In this document: in pieces, positions 30,830-39,660 of the stretch | Numbering within the stretch: position 1 is the stretch's first letter | How the letters are laid out: every line of letters starts with the position of its first letter | Origin: Hoplostethus atlanticus | Lineage: Eukaryota > Chordata > Actinopteri > Trachichthyiformes > Trachichthyidae | Length of the DNA stretch: 64,000 bases | Reading direction: 5' to 3' | NCBI GenBank assembly: GCA_034670405.1 | Contig: JAXDDX010000052.1 | Span: 1,922,001-1,986,000, forward strand | Position numbers and translations under genes: made by a program | The notes under the pieces: model-generated | Seen by the model: the letters and a program-made list of their open reading frames with translations, nothing else | Databases searched by the model: none | What the model was told of the DNA's origin: nothing

Positions 30830-33800
30830 GTAAGCCGGGGAAGGGTGACAGCAAAAACTACCCCTCAGTATTTTTTTTTGCTGTTTATATCTATCTTGTT
30901 TTTTTTTAAATGTCAGTGAGTGGATTGCAGAGCCAGTAACACCAGGTAAAGAGACTTTTATTTTTTAGGAAATTATATGGACGTCACTCACATAATGTAA
31001 GAGTAACCAAAATATCAGCAGAAGCTGCAGCCCCAAAGATGCTGCTGCTTCCACATCATGGATGGAAAGCGTTCATTTTATTTTTTCAGGCCTAATATTT
31101 TACTTTTTTATTAAAACTTTTCACATAAAGCTATTCCGTGCGTGGTATGTAGTGCACATAAAAGAGTGTATCTTCAATATTAATAATAACTTTTAAATAA
31201 GTTTTAATCCTTAATAATCACCAATATAAAGCCGAGGAATTCCTAATAAACAGGCAGACTTGAAATACTCAGGGTAGAAATAAAAATGGAAAAAATAAGA
31301 AAAGAAAAGAAAAAGAAAATAGAACATTATTTAAAAATTATGTGGCGCACGCAGGCTTGCACACGTATAATAGATGCAAGGGTCTTTTTTTTCCTTTTTT
31401 TTTCTTCAAATAAATGAATGACCAACCTGTCCATGCCTGTAGGCGTGAAGGAGGATTTGGAGGCGATAAGCTTTGATTAGGAGAAGTAATTAAAAGCTTG
31501 TTAATTTGGATTCTTATGCAAAACAACAACAAAAAAGGGGCGCAGTAACATTAAACGTGTGTGCACTTGCTCTCAGCAGGGGGGTTGAGGTGTGTGTGCG
31601 TGTGTGTGTGTTTGGAGGAAATCGAGGAAATCACACTTCCAAGTTTGCTTTTTTTCTTTTACTGCGTCCGAGCTGCCGGGGGGAGCTCAGGATCAAACCC
31701 CGGGCCAGAGGAGCGCAGAGCCGGGTGTGTTTGCTCAGTCAGACTGCGGGGCAGGACGTGATAAGTGGATTTGAATAGTAAACTAGTTAAAAAAAAAAAA
31801 AGATCAAGTCCTCAGACAAACACAATCACAGACTCGCAGTCAACAAGGCAGTGCGCGCACACACCCCTCAATACACATTATTTAACGTGCAAGTCGACGG
31901 GAGAGCCATGCACTTTCAAAGCAATAAAAAAAGGGAGAAGTAAATGTTTTCAGGGTTAGTTTGAACAAGGGCGGATTTCTTTATATAGCCTAATGATCAA
32001 GGACAAAAAGGCCTGGAAATAGATTCGAAAAACAGTTTAGAGCTCAATTGAAGTTATTACATTTGTCAATTTTATAGGCATATGCCATTCGGTATTATTG
32101 TAACCAAAAAAGAAAGAGCTTAAATTAGGCTGCCTTGTTTAATGTATTTGCTAACTCCGTTTTTATTTCCAAAATGTGAGTTGATGTCTGAAGTTTAATC
32201 ACCAAATACCTTTTCACCCCCCCAAAAAATAAGAAATTATCACTAGAGTTTATGTCTCGTCTCATCTGGTCTGGTCTCCAAATGCTTTTATTTTTATAAT
32301 TCAAAGAGTTTAGTCTCCATTTCCCCAAAGTTTTGCCTTCCAAAATATCCACATTCTAGTCTCCAAAAGTTTTTTTTCTTGTCCAAAATGTGTAGTTTCC
32401 AAAATAAGATGAGTGGATATCTACAGTTCATACTCTATGTTTTTAATGTGACTTCATATCTAGAGTCTAGCCTCCAAATTAATTTCCCCCCCAAAACGTG
32501 AGTATATACAGGTCTACTCTGCAAAATAGGCTCCTTTTCGGAGGTTGTACTCCCGCTCATCCCTCTCTCGGCAACACAAGTCGAAATTGATATTATTTGT
32601 TATTAGAAATCTGCATTAAATCATTATTCACGCCCTGTATGATGCAAAATATGAAAAACAATAACATTGCCATCCATCCTCTCTTCTGCAGGCGGTTCGG
32701 CACTAAGTGCGCGGGTTGTTCGCAGGGCATCTCTCCAAACGACTTGGTCCGGAGGGCCCGGAGCAAAGTGTTTCACCTCAACTGCTTCACCTGCATGATG
32801 TGCAATAAGCAGCTTTCCACCGGCGAGGAGCTCTACATCATAGACGAGAATAAATTCGTTTGCAAAGACGATTACCTAAACAACACGAGCGTAAAAGACG
32901 CCAGCCTCCTCTCAGGTACGCGTGCGCAACGGGCGACTCAAATGGTGATGGATGTGATGTGTTCTGTGTGTGGGGTTCAGCATTTCCACGACCTGGGCTA
33001 GATGGCATATAAAACATAGGAGTGAATAGAAACAAAAAGGTACTGTCATCATAAGAATAAAGGGAAGAATAAGGGAATGCTGCTTCCTTAGAATAATCCC
33101 AAATTTGCAATATTTTCTGCTCATGCCTTTTTGAGACCAACAGGATGATGATGGGTTGTTATTTTTTCCTCATTTAGGCCTGTATTGCTACATCCCTGAT
33201 GGATCATTTTAGTCCCAGAATTCTGTCATGTTGCCTTTTCATCCACCATTTCCTCAGTCTGGCTTGCTTTGCCAGCATTACTCCTCATTTAAGCCATTAA
33301 GATGGGATAAACCAATATAAAATCAGCTCACACGCCTTTTTCTTTGCGGGTAAAAGAGTTAAACATAGGCTGGCATAAATCTGCAGGGTGTAAATTCATA
33401 GTATACATCATCGTAAGGATGTAAGGATGGGGTTTTATGGCGGAGGAAGGATAAATTAATGCTTTTCTGAAAATGTTGATTTTTATTATTACTGGTAGTT
33501 TGCATCAGGATGGACTGGAGGTCAGAGTTCATCCAACTTTTATTTTCCACTACATCACATGGTCTACTCAGTATATATAGAGAGTGATATGTATGGCATA
33601 ATCAATGCTGTTCTGAAAATATGATAGATTTTTGTTCCTATTGCTGGTTGTTTGCCTTATGATGAGGTCATAGCTTACCCTCCCTTTTAATTTACCACTA
33701 CACCCCTGCAGCTGTTGCCCTTGCTCTGATAAGCGCTCCATAAATAAAGGTTTCGTCCCTATTCTTATTCAATTCCTCTCATCCTCACCCCAGTAACGGC

Positions 33801-36800
33801 ATGCAGTGACCCGAGCCTATCGCCGGACTCTCAAGACCAGCTACAGGACGAGGGGGGCCTCAAGGACTCCGAGATAGCCGCCCTGTCCGACAAGGAAACG
33901 GGTAACAACGAGAACGACGACCAGAACCTGGGGGGCAAGCGGCGCGGACCTCGGACCACCATCAAGGCAAAGCAGCTGGAGACACTGAAGGCCGCCTTCG
34001 CCGCGACGCCCAAGCCCACCAGACACATCAGGGAGCAGCTGGCCCAGGAGACTGGCCTCAACATGAGAGTCATCCAGGTATTACGCGCAGTTGTCACCCA
34101 AAAGGAAAAGGAATGCTTGTTGCTATTCTCAAAGCGGGGGGTGGGACTCCTTTGAGGTTCCAGGGAGGTGCAACCACCACCAAAATGAGGATTAGCTTCA
34201 TATCACTATGTTTTAATTCCAGGTAACGTCCTGTCCATGATTATCAGCACACACAAAAAGGAATGCTTATTGTGCAGCTGCAGTGGTTCTTAAACTGGGG
34301 TCTGATGGGGTCCTTGTAACACCATATCTACAAGCAGAATCCAAAAAAGGAATAGTTATTGTTATATTGTTATATCCCAAACTGGGTTCCAGGGAGGAGG
34401 AAGGGGCAGGGAGGGGGCTCCTTGACCGGGGTTCCAGGGGGTGCAACCACCACCAACGTGAGAAATAGTTTAATTTGAGCTTGGTTTAATTCATAGTCAT
34501 GTCTTGTCCAATATGTCCATAATTATCAGCAAAAAAAAAATGAATGCATGTATAGCTGCAGTGGTTCTTAAATTGGGGTCCAGGGCGTTCCAGGGGTGAG
34601 AGGGTCCCAGAGGGTCCCCAGGAACATGAAAATAGTTAAACTTCACTATACCTTAATTTACTAGAAACTATCCTAATTAGATAATGTGCAGAATGACTAT
34701 AGGTTTTACTCTCATCACTATTATCTCCCCACATGCCGTGTAGACATTTCTACGATTCAAATCAACTGGAAAATCTTCCCGGGACTACATCTGATCAAAT
34801 GGGGGTCTGTGGCGTTTCAAACGGCTCTGTTTGGGGGGCCCTGGTATATTATGGAAATACTATTGAGGGGACACTTCTAGGTTGAGGAGGCGGGTCTATA
34901 CACCTCTACGACTTGTCTGTTCTTTAGGGTGTTACGCACTCATTAAAAGGTGTGATATAGCAGCTTATATTTTATGGAAACAACGTCGGTGCCAGGCCGC
35001 GCGGGGCCTCGCCAGGAGCTCCACCTCCCCTCTCGCGAGCCCCTTAAAGGAAGGGGTTTTTTTTTGTTTGTTTTTTCCTTGAAACCGCACGGTCGGACTG
35101 GATTCATTAAGCGTCGCCGAGGTTGATTTGGAAACGGGTAATTTATATGGGTATGTTTTTTTTTTATTTTGGGGATTCTTGGCGCGCGCGACGGGCAAAC
35201 ACGCCAACTGGCGCCGAGTCTGCTGGGAGCGCTGGGAGTCCTGGCACAGCGCTGCCATCACGTTTTGCGACCACATTTAGCCATGCTGTGACCATTTCCA
35301 GCCAAGTGGAAAGGCAGAAATCTGTTTCAGGGGTCCTCAGATTGTCTCCTCAGCCTCTGAATTACAGCAGGGCGGTGTTAAGTTAAACAAGGGCCACGCA
35401 GACAATAGAGCTGTAAGCACAAACAACTGGATAAACATGTATTATGATGATTATGCTGATCATTATTATCATTGCTATTATTATTATTGTTATTATTATT
35501 ATTACTGTTATAATTATTATTTGTATTGGTGTTGGTGTTATTATTGTACTTTATCCTATTTTAATTTTCCGTTTTGCAAATCTTTTATATTTTTATATAT
35601 ATAGTTTCATATTTTTATATTTCTTGTTTTTGGCTAAAGTATTGACGGGTAATAATAATTGTAAATTGTTGCATAACAAATAAGCAAACGTCTTACTTAC
35701 ATAACAGGACTAATAGCAGGCCTATTGCTGGAAAGAGAGCCTCGATTTGGGCAGGCCTAAAAATAGCTTTTTCTGCATTTTTTTTAATAATAGGTTTTGG
35801 TTTTTTATAATTGTGATTTTGCCATTCATTGCCGAGGAAATGTTCATAGTGGGGATGAGGCTGCAGGACCCATCAAATGGGAAAGGGTTAGCACGCTAGA
35901 TTAATGGCGATAAAGCGAAAGTGGCGATGTAGGGTATCTAATATGTATGAGCATCGGGGAAAGGAAGAGCGTAATTAAAGGAAGGCAGCCTATAGATTAG
36001 GAAATGATAACCTCCAAGAGCCCGGTAATATATTGGTAACAACCCTCCTATTAAGTATTAATTGGAGATTTTAAGTCCCGCGCTGCTCTCAGCCCTCAGT
36101 CGGAGTAAATGGCGGGGGTTAAAAGATCATTAGGGAGGTTAGCTCTCACTCTCCTAACTGATGATAATTAGGCGCAATCCTGTCACCTGCCGCAAAAAAC
36201 ACAAGAGACAAATCGGTTATTTGCTCAAATAACAAAGCTGCAGGAGCAAAGCCAGCGCGGTCCAGGTGCCAGGCTAAATTTGACACCTAATTAGACCATC
36301 TCTTTTTATATGGGGAAGGGAAGGGGGGGGGGGGGGGTGACAAAGCCAAATTTATTATCCAAAAAATCTACTGTCTTAACTCTATATTCCAAGAGGACCC
36401 AGAAAGAAAGTTCTGTTATCTTTTTTTCTTTACATACACGACTGATTCTTCCCCCCGCGCCCCATGCAGAGAAACGCAACGCTTTCCCATGCAGTCTACC
36501 CCCCCCCCCAAAACGCTCCGCTCATCTATCTCCCATTTCCCGCACTGCACATTGCATTCAAAATGGCGTCATATAGTGCGGCCCTATTGCACGTTTGAGT
36601 GACGTGACCTGACCTATGTATGTATGTGTGTTTGCGCGTGTCCAGGTCTGGTTTCAGAACCGGCGGTCCAAAGAGAGGCGCATGAAGCAGCTGAGCGCAC
36701 TGGGCGCCCGGAGACACGCGTTTTTCCGCAGCCCGAGGCGGATGAGGACGCTGGTGGACCGGCTGGAGCCCGGGGAGCTCATCCCAAACGGGCCCTTCTC

Positions 36801-38320
36801 CTACTACGGAGGTATCCGTTCATGATTTATCTCTCAATTGTTTTTTTAATGCTCATGACTTTTGCTATATGTCCTACATATTTTTCATTCTTTTTTTAAA
36901 TTTCCTCTCACAGTATCTATGGTTGTTTAAATACCCTCATCTGCCCTATTTCTTTTATTTATATTCTATTTCTTTGCTGTATCCTTTTCCTTGGAGGCTG
37001 CAGTTTTCCATCTTATCTCATAGTTTATTTTATTATAGATGCTTGGAGACTCAACTAAATTACAGAGAGTACGTAGACTTAAATGTTTCTATATTGGCTT
37101 TGTCTGTGGAGATGCAAACATCAGCTCATCAGCTTAGGTGTTGAAGAAGCAATAAAGCAATTACAGCTAGATGTGTTTGTTGATTTATGACAAGGCAATG
37201 CCACCTCGAGGAAGGATACCATGTTCCCGGCCTGCACTCCTCTCCTTCCTTCAGGTTTAGTGTAAATCAACATATTAATATAGTAAATGAAATGAACAGG
37301 TTTAGGGTTTAGGTGCACTCGTATGTGTCATTTTTGGGTGTCATGCATGGCAGGCCTGAACGCTCAACGTGGGGGCTTTTATTTTCCAAACGATGTTAAA
37401 CTCTAGAGCTGTTTATCCCTCTGTTTGGGCCACCTCTTGTCCTGCTCTCGCTCAGCCAGTGTGCTCAACTCCTCCCTAGCCCTTTTTAGATATTAGACAG
37501 CGAGTTAAATTTAGTTTAAATTTGACTGTGATTTGATATCTCTCTTTCTCTCTCTCTCCGCTTTGAAATGCTTTGAAATATCTGCGCTGATAATTTTCAG
37601 AGAATTTCATTTGTTGCGTGGGCTTTTGTCCTCTCCGTTGAAGCCAAAGTCTAATAATATTCTGCTGAAATGAAAAAAAACGGTCTCAGTAGGTAGAATT
37701 GCTGATGAAATGGCCCCCCATTTTAATTAATTTTGTGGCGACGTTGTTCTCCCCACCCAATTGCAGTTTTGATTTAAGTGTAACGTGCTCTGTGACTAAT
37801 GTAGCACGGCGAGGGTCTCTCTCTCTCGCTCTCTAATACAAATCCAGCTATGTATATTCAATGAATTCCTCAATATCTCTGAAATTATTTCCGCACACCC
37901 ATTGTTCTCAGCGCTAACGTTTGGTTTTCTTGTGGATCTGCAGATTATCAAAGCGAGTACTACGGCCCGGGAGGGAACTATGACTTCTTTCCTCAGGGGC
38001 CTCCGTCGTCGCAGGCCCAGACCCCGGTGGACCTCCCCTTCGTGCCCTCCTCGGGCCCCACGGGCACCCCCCTCGGAGGCATGGACCACCCCCTGCCGGG
38101 CCACCACCCCTCCAGCGAGGTGCAGCGCTACGCCGATATCATGTCCCACCACCCGGGGGACTCCCCGAGCCCGGAGCCCGGCATCCCGGGGCCCCTGCAC
38201 AGCATCTCCTCCGAGGTGTTCGGCCCCAGCCCGCCCTTTACCTCACTGTCGTTGAACGGCAGCGGATACAACCACCTGTCCCACCCCCCCTCGGAAATGA
38301 ACGAGGGCACCGTCTGGTAG
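30660..38320 (+). CDS. lhx1a: LIM/homeobox protein Lhx1 (Lim1), five coding exons
   Basis: Join of 30660-30829, 32692-32915, 33794-34077, 36646-36811 and 37944-38320. These total 1221 nt and encode 406 residues, as in mammalian LHX1. Lhx1 is a nuclear transcription factor for head organizer, kidney, gonad-duct and neuron specification. Its LIM domains bind Ldb1/NLI. LIM1 zinc ligands are C4, C7, H25, C28, C31, C34, C51 and D54. LIM2 ligands are C63, C66, H85, C88, C91, C94, C114 and D117. An acidic Ser-rich linker (about 132-178) leads to the homeodomain (about 181-240) with WFQNRR. The tail is Pro/Gly/Ser-rich and ends EMNEGTVW. All introns are GT-AG with correct phases. No frameshift or missing ligand is seen. 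The tail matches Lhx1, not Lhx5. The a-paralogue call is from memory of zebrafish Lhx1a and is less certain (about 0.8). Confidence 0.97.
31245..31259 (+). promoter_or_regulatory. Composite FoxH1-Smad site
   Basis: AATAAACA (the reverse of TGTTTATT, fitting the FoxH1 consensus TGTNNATT) is followed after two bases by the Smad box CAGAC. Close spacing of the two is the hallmark of Nodal/activin response elements. FoxA/FoxO-type factors could also bind AATAAACA. Confidence 0.45.
31740..31877 (+). promoter_or_regulatory. Smad-box cluster with FoxH1 site
   Basis: Three CAGAC boxes (31740, 31813 and 31829 starts) and a consensus-type FoxH1 site AATACACA (31870-31877) lie within 140 bp. A relaxed 'agtggatt' word (about 31765-31772) also resembles a FoxH1 half match. 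A poly-A run at 31787-31800 separates the parts. Confidence 0.4.
32150..32530 (+). repeat. Degenerate tandem repeat in intron 1
   Basis: Variants of 'tagtctccaaaa', 'ccaaaatgtgag/tag' and 'gatatctacagt' recur about every 50-65 bp. Examples are 'ttccaaaatgtgagttgatg', 'tctagtctccaaaagttt', 'gtccaaaatgtgtagtttcc' and 'ccaaaacgtgagtatata'. It looks like an old minisatellite or a tandem-repeat-bearing transposon core. It sits immediately before exon 2. Confidence 0.6.
32692..32915 (+). CDS. lhx1a: lhx1 coding exon 2 (LIM domain 2)
   Basis: Starts after 'cttctgcag', completes codon 57 and encodes residues 58-131 plus one base. It carries the full second LIM domain and its downstream [12 protein letters not shown] segment. 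The donor is 'ctcag|gtacgc'. The 224-nt length keeps the frame with exon 3 (GTA = Val132). Confidence 0.97.
32916..33793 (+). other. lhx1a: lhx1 intron 2
   Basis: 878 bp. Two diverged blocks, about 33400-33560 and 33590-33715, share 'aatgcttttctgaaaat/aatgctgttctgaaaat', 'tttttattattactgg/tttttgttcctattgctgg' and 'ccactacatcac/ccactacacccctg'. This suggests an old tandem duplication or two related transposon remnants. The acceptor is 'ctcaccccag'. Confidence 0.8.
33794..34077 (+). CDS. lhx1a: lhx1 coding exon 3 (linker and homeodomain helices 1-2)
   Basis: Encodes residues 132-226: an acidic Ser/Asp/Glu-rich linker ([20 protein letters not shown]), the basic KRRGPR arm, and homeodomain positions 1-46. 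It ends 'atccag|gtatta' in phase 0 after Gln226. The split before WFQNRR is typical of LIM-homeodomain genes. Confidence 0.97.
34130..34740. mobile_element. Tandem hAT-like repeat copies (family C)
   Basis: Two blocks offset by about 278 bp share 'gtgcaaccaccacca', 'attatcagca', 'ggaatgc/tgaatgc', 'agctgcagtggttcttaaa' and 'tggggtc'. The 'cagtggttcttaaactgggg' words at about 34281 and 34559 resemble hAT termini. A related fragment lies at 1515-1745. Insertion within lhx1 shows the intron tolerates repeats on its 5' side. Confidence 0.5.
35830..36300 (+). promoter_or_regulatory. Candidate intronic enhancer, TAATTA-rich
   Basis: About 470 bp of unique sequence with TAATTA at 35972-35977, 36165-36170 and 36288-36293, TAATTG at 36059-36064, and other TAAT cores ('agattaatgg', 'agatcattaggg'). 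E-box-like and GC-rich words ('cacctgccgc', 'caggtgccagg') are interspersed. Such clusters suggest control by homeodomain proteins, possibly including Lhx1 itself. Conservation was not tested. Confidence 0.45.
36646..36811 (+). CDS. lhx1a: lhx1 coding exon 4 (homeodomain recognition helix)
   Basis: Encodes residues 227-281 and one base of codon 282. It begins [16 protein letters not shown], the third homeodomain helix with Asn51 and Gln50. It continues with the Lhx1/5-specific [18 protein letters not shown], then [20 protein letters not shown]. The donor is 'ggag|gtatcc'. [16 protein letters not shown] is Lhx1-like; Lhx5 differs here. Confidence 0.97.
36812..37943 (+). other. lhx1a: lhx1 intron 4
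   Basis: 1132 bp from 'gtatcc' to 'gatctgcag', AT-rich and largely unique. 'ttttaattaattttgtggcg' at about 37720 contains TTAATTAA. No repeat family was recognised. Confidence 0.75.
37944..38320 (+). CDS. lhx1a: lhx1 coding exon 5 (C-terminal tail)
   Basis: Encodes residues 282-406 and the TAG stop (38318-38320). It reads [20 protein letters not shown], then Pro/Gly/Ser/His-rich sequence with [12 protein letters not shown], and ends NEGTVW. The exon is much GC-richer than the introns, with C or G in most third positions. The tail is thought to contribute transactivation. Confidence 0.97.
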
Positions 38321-38450
38321 CTTCTAGAGAGCGGACTCTACCACCGGGATTCAGTGAAGGGGGGGTGGGGTCAACAACAGGGACATGGGTGTCGGCAGGG
38401 TTAGGGGAACGCCATTAAATCTTTTTTTGTTTTTTTAGGGGTCATTTCAT

Positions 38451-38465
38451 ATTTATTTATTTATT
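38451..38465 (+). promoter_or_regulatory. lhx1a: AU-rich element in 3' UTR
   Basis: 'atttatttatttatt' contains three overlapping AUUUA pentamers and the nonamer UUAUUUAUU, about 130 nt after the stop. Such class II-type elements recruit ARE-binding proteins that shorten mRNA life, which would suit a transiently expressed developmental regulator. Confidence 0.6.
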
Positions 38466-39582
38466 TTCCCATTTTTTCCGATCTTTTTTTTCTGCGTATA
38501 CAGCATAAAAAGTGGATAGTACGATTCTAACATTTTCCTCTGTATTGTGTTTTGATGTTTCGATTGCTTCTACCCCCCCCCCCAACCCCTCTGAATCCCA
38601 AACTGGACTTTATTGTGGCGTACAAAAAAAAAAGACTGGGACTTGTTGAGACTGTTTAACTGAAGGCCCCCACCCCACACCGACTCACCACCCCCCCCCC
38701 CCCTCTCCACCACCTCGGGCCCCCTGGGCACCCTGCCCTCGCCAGGCTGTGACCCCCTCCTTCCCTCCTGACTCCTGTCAGTGGCCTAGCATAGCGACCA
38801 AACCTCCAAACGCTCACCAGTGGAGGGGGGGGGGGGGGAAGAAAAAATACAACCCTTTTGAAATCTCCTATAGTATGTCCCGAACACGAAAACATCATTA
38901 GCTACTGTCAAAGACTTCAACAGCTTTACAGAGAGAGAAGAAAAGGGCCGAGGGTTGGTTGTGCGCTGACCTGGCACTGTAGGAAAGGCTGAGCGGCGTT
39001 CAGACTCTGTTTAAGGCACTAGACGTGTCCCTTGTATTTATTCAGAAGCTCCTCAGACCTCTTTGCCTCTTAAGGCTCTGCCATATTGACACTTAAACAA
39101 CCTTTTTGGACACGTTTCCGAAGGCCAGAGGAAATTACAGTTTTTCCTCCGTCTGAGACTGTTTCTTTCATGTTTTTTTTCTTCTTGGTTTCAAAATTTC
39201 CACCAAATCTGAAGAAGGCCGCCTTCAAAAGGCAAACACCTGAGAAAAAAAAAACACGCTCTATACGGATTGCAAACCCTTTATTTAAAATGGAAGTGAA
39301 CTTGAAAATGTTGTTGAAATGAAGTCTACCTTCTAAAAATCTTTTTTTCTGGGGTTCTAAAAAGGGACTTAGAACAGTCAACTGTTTACGTAATCTATTT
39401 AATTCAGGAGTCCGGAAGTCTCGCACCATGTTTAGAACCTCTCGATCCAGATAAAAATGTTCCAAGCAACCAACCAAACTTTTGTATTGATTTCGTTTTT
39501 ATTGTATGGAGACAGAAATTACATTTGCTGGGGTTGTGGTTCACTGTGCTAGTTTGTACAAGATGTTGTTTACAAAAAAAAG

Positions 39583-39639
39583 AATAAAAAAAAGAATTAA
39601 AAAAAAAACCCATAAGTAAGTAGACAGTTGCCAAATAAA
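39583..39639 (+). terminator. lhx1a: Polyadenylation signals
   Basis: AATAAA at 39583-39588 and again at 39634-39639, in A-rich context. GT/T-rich sequence follows at about 39715-39810. A third AATAAA lies at 39921-39926. Which one is used cannot be decided from sequence. Confidence 0.55.
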
Positions 39640-39660
39640 AAAAAAATAGCACAAATACTG

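Larger units (their letters stand above)
30830..32691 (+). other. lhx1a: lhx1 intron 1, with candidate Nodal/activin response sites
   Basis: The 1862-bp intron runs from 'gtaagc' to 'cttctgcag'. It contains FoxH1-type sites AATAAACA (31245-31252) and AATACACA (31870-31877). Smad-type CAGAC boxes lie at 31255-31259, 31740-31744, 31813-31817 and 31829-31833. A POU-like 'atgcaaaa' lies at 31517-31524. The right third (about 32150-32530) is a degenerate tandem repeat. The activin-responsive enhancer of Xenopus and fish Lim1 is known to lie in the first intron and to use FoxH1 sites, so these motifs are plausible. Their function here is inferred. Confidence 0.6.
34078..36645 (+). other. lhx1a: lhx1 intron 3
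   Basis: 2568 bp from 'gtatta' to 'gtgtccag'. The left part (about 34130-34740) holds two tandem, diverged hAT-like repeat copies (family C). An (ATT)n tract lies at about 35440-35540. Unique TAAT-rich sequence occupies 35830-36300, followed by a G run at 36323-36337. Confidence 0.8.
38321..39660 (+). other. lhx1a: lhx1 3' UTR
   Basis: Begins after the stop and probably ends after one of the AATAAA signals at 39583-39588 or 39634-39639. A further AATAAA at 39921-39926 could extend it. It contains overlapping AUUUA motifs (38451-38463), a C13 run (38691-38703) and a G14 run (38825-38838) that could pair. The length is near that of the mammalian transcript, but no transcript evidence is available. 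Confidence 0.65.

Noticed and set aside
30273-30854. 193-codon minus-strand open frame
   Set aside because: It lies antisense to the lhx1 leader and exon 1. Its length comes from the conserved coding sequence and A/T-rich leader, and the peptide matches nothing.
33831-34097. Minus-strand frames opposite lhx1 exon 3
   Set aside because: Shadow of the homeodomain exon; the + strand frame is the conserved one.
37796-38255. Arg/Ala/Pro-rich frames on both strands over lhx1 exon 5
   Set aside because: Alternative frames of a GC-rich exon. Only the frame ending EMNEGTVW continues the spliced protein.
30660-38320. Assignment of the gene as lhx5
   Set aside because: Lhx5 shares the LIM and homeodomain sequence, but exon 4 here reads [16 protein letters not shown] and the tail reads [15 protein letters not shown]...EMNEGTVW, both Lhx1-type.
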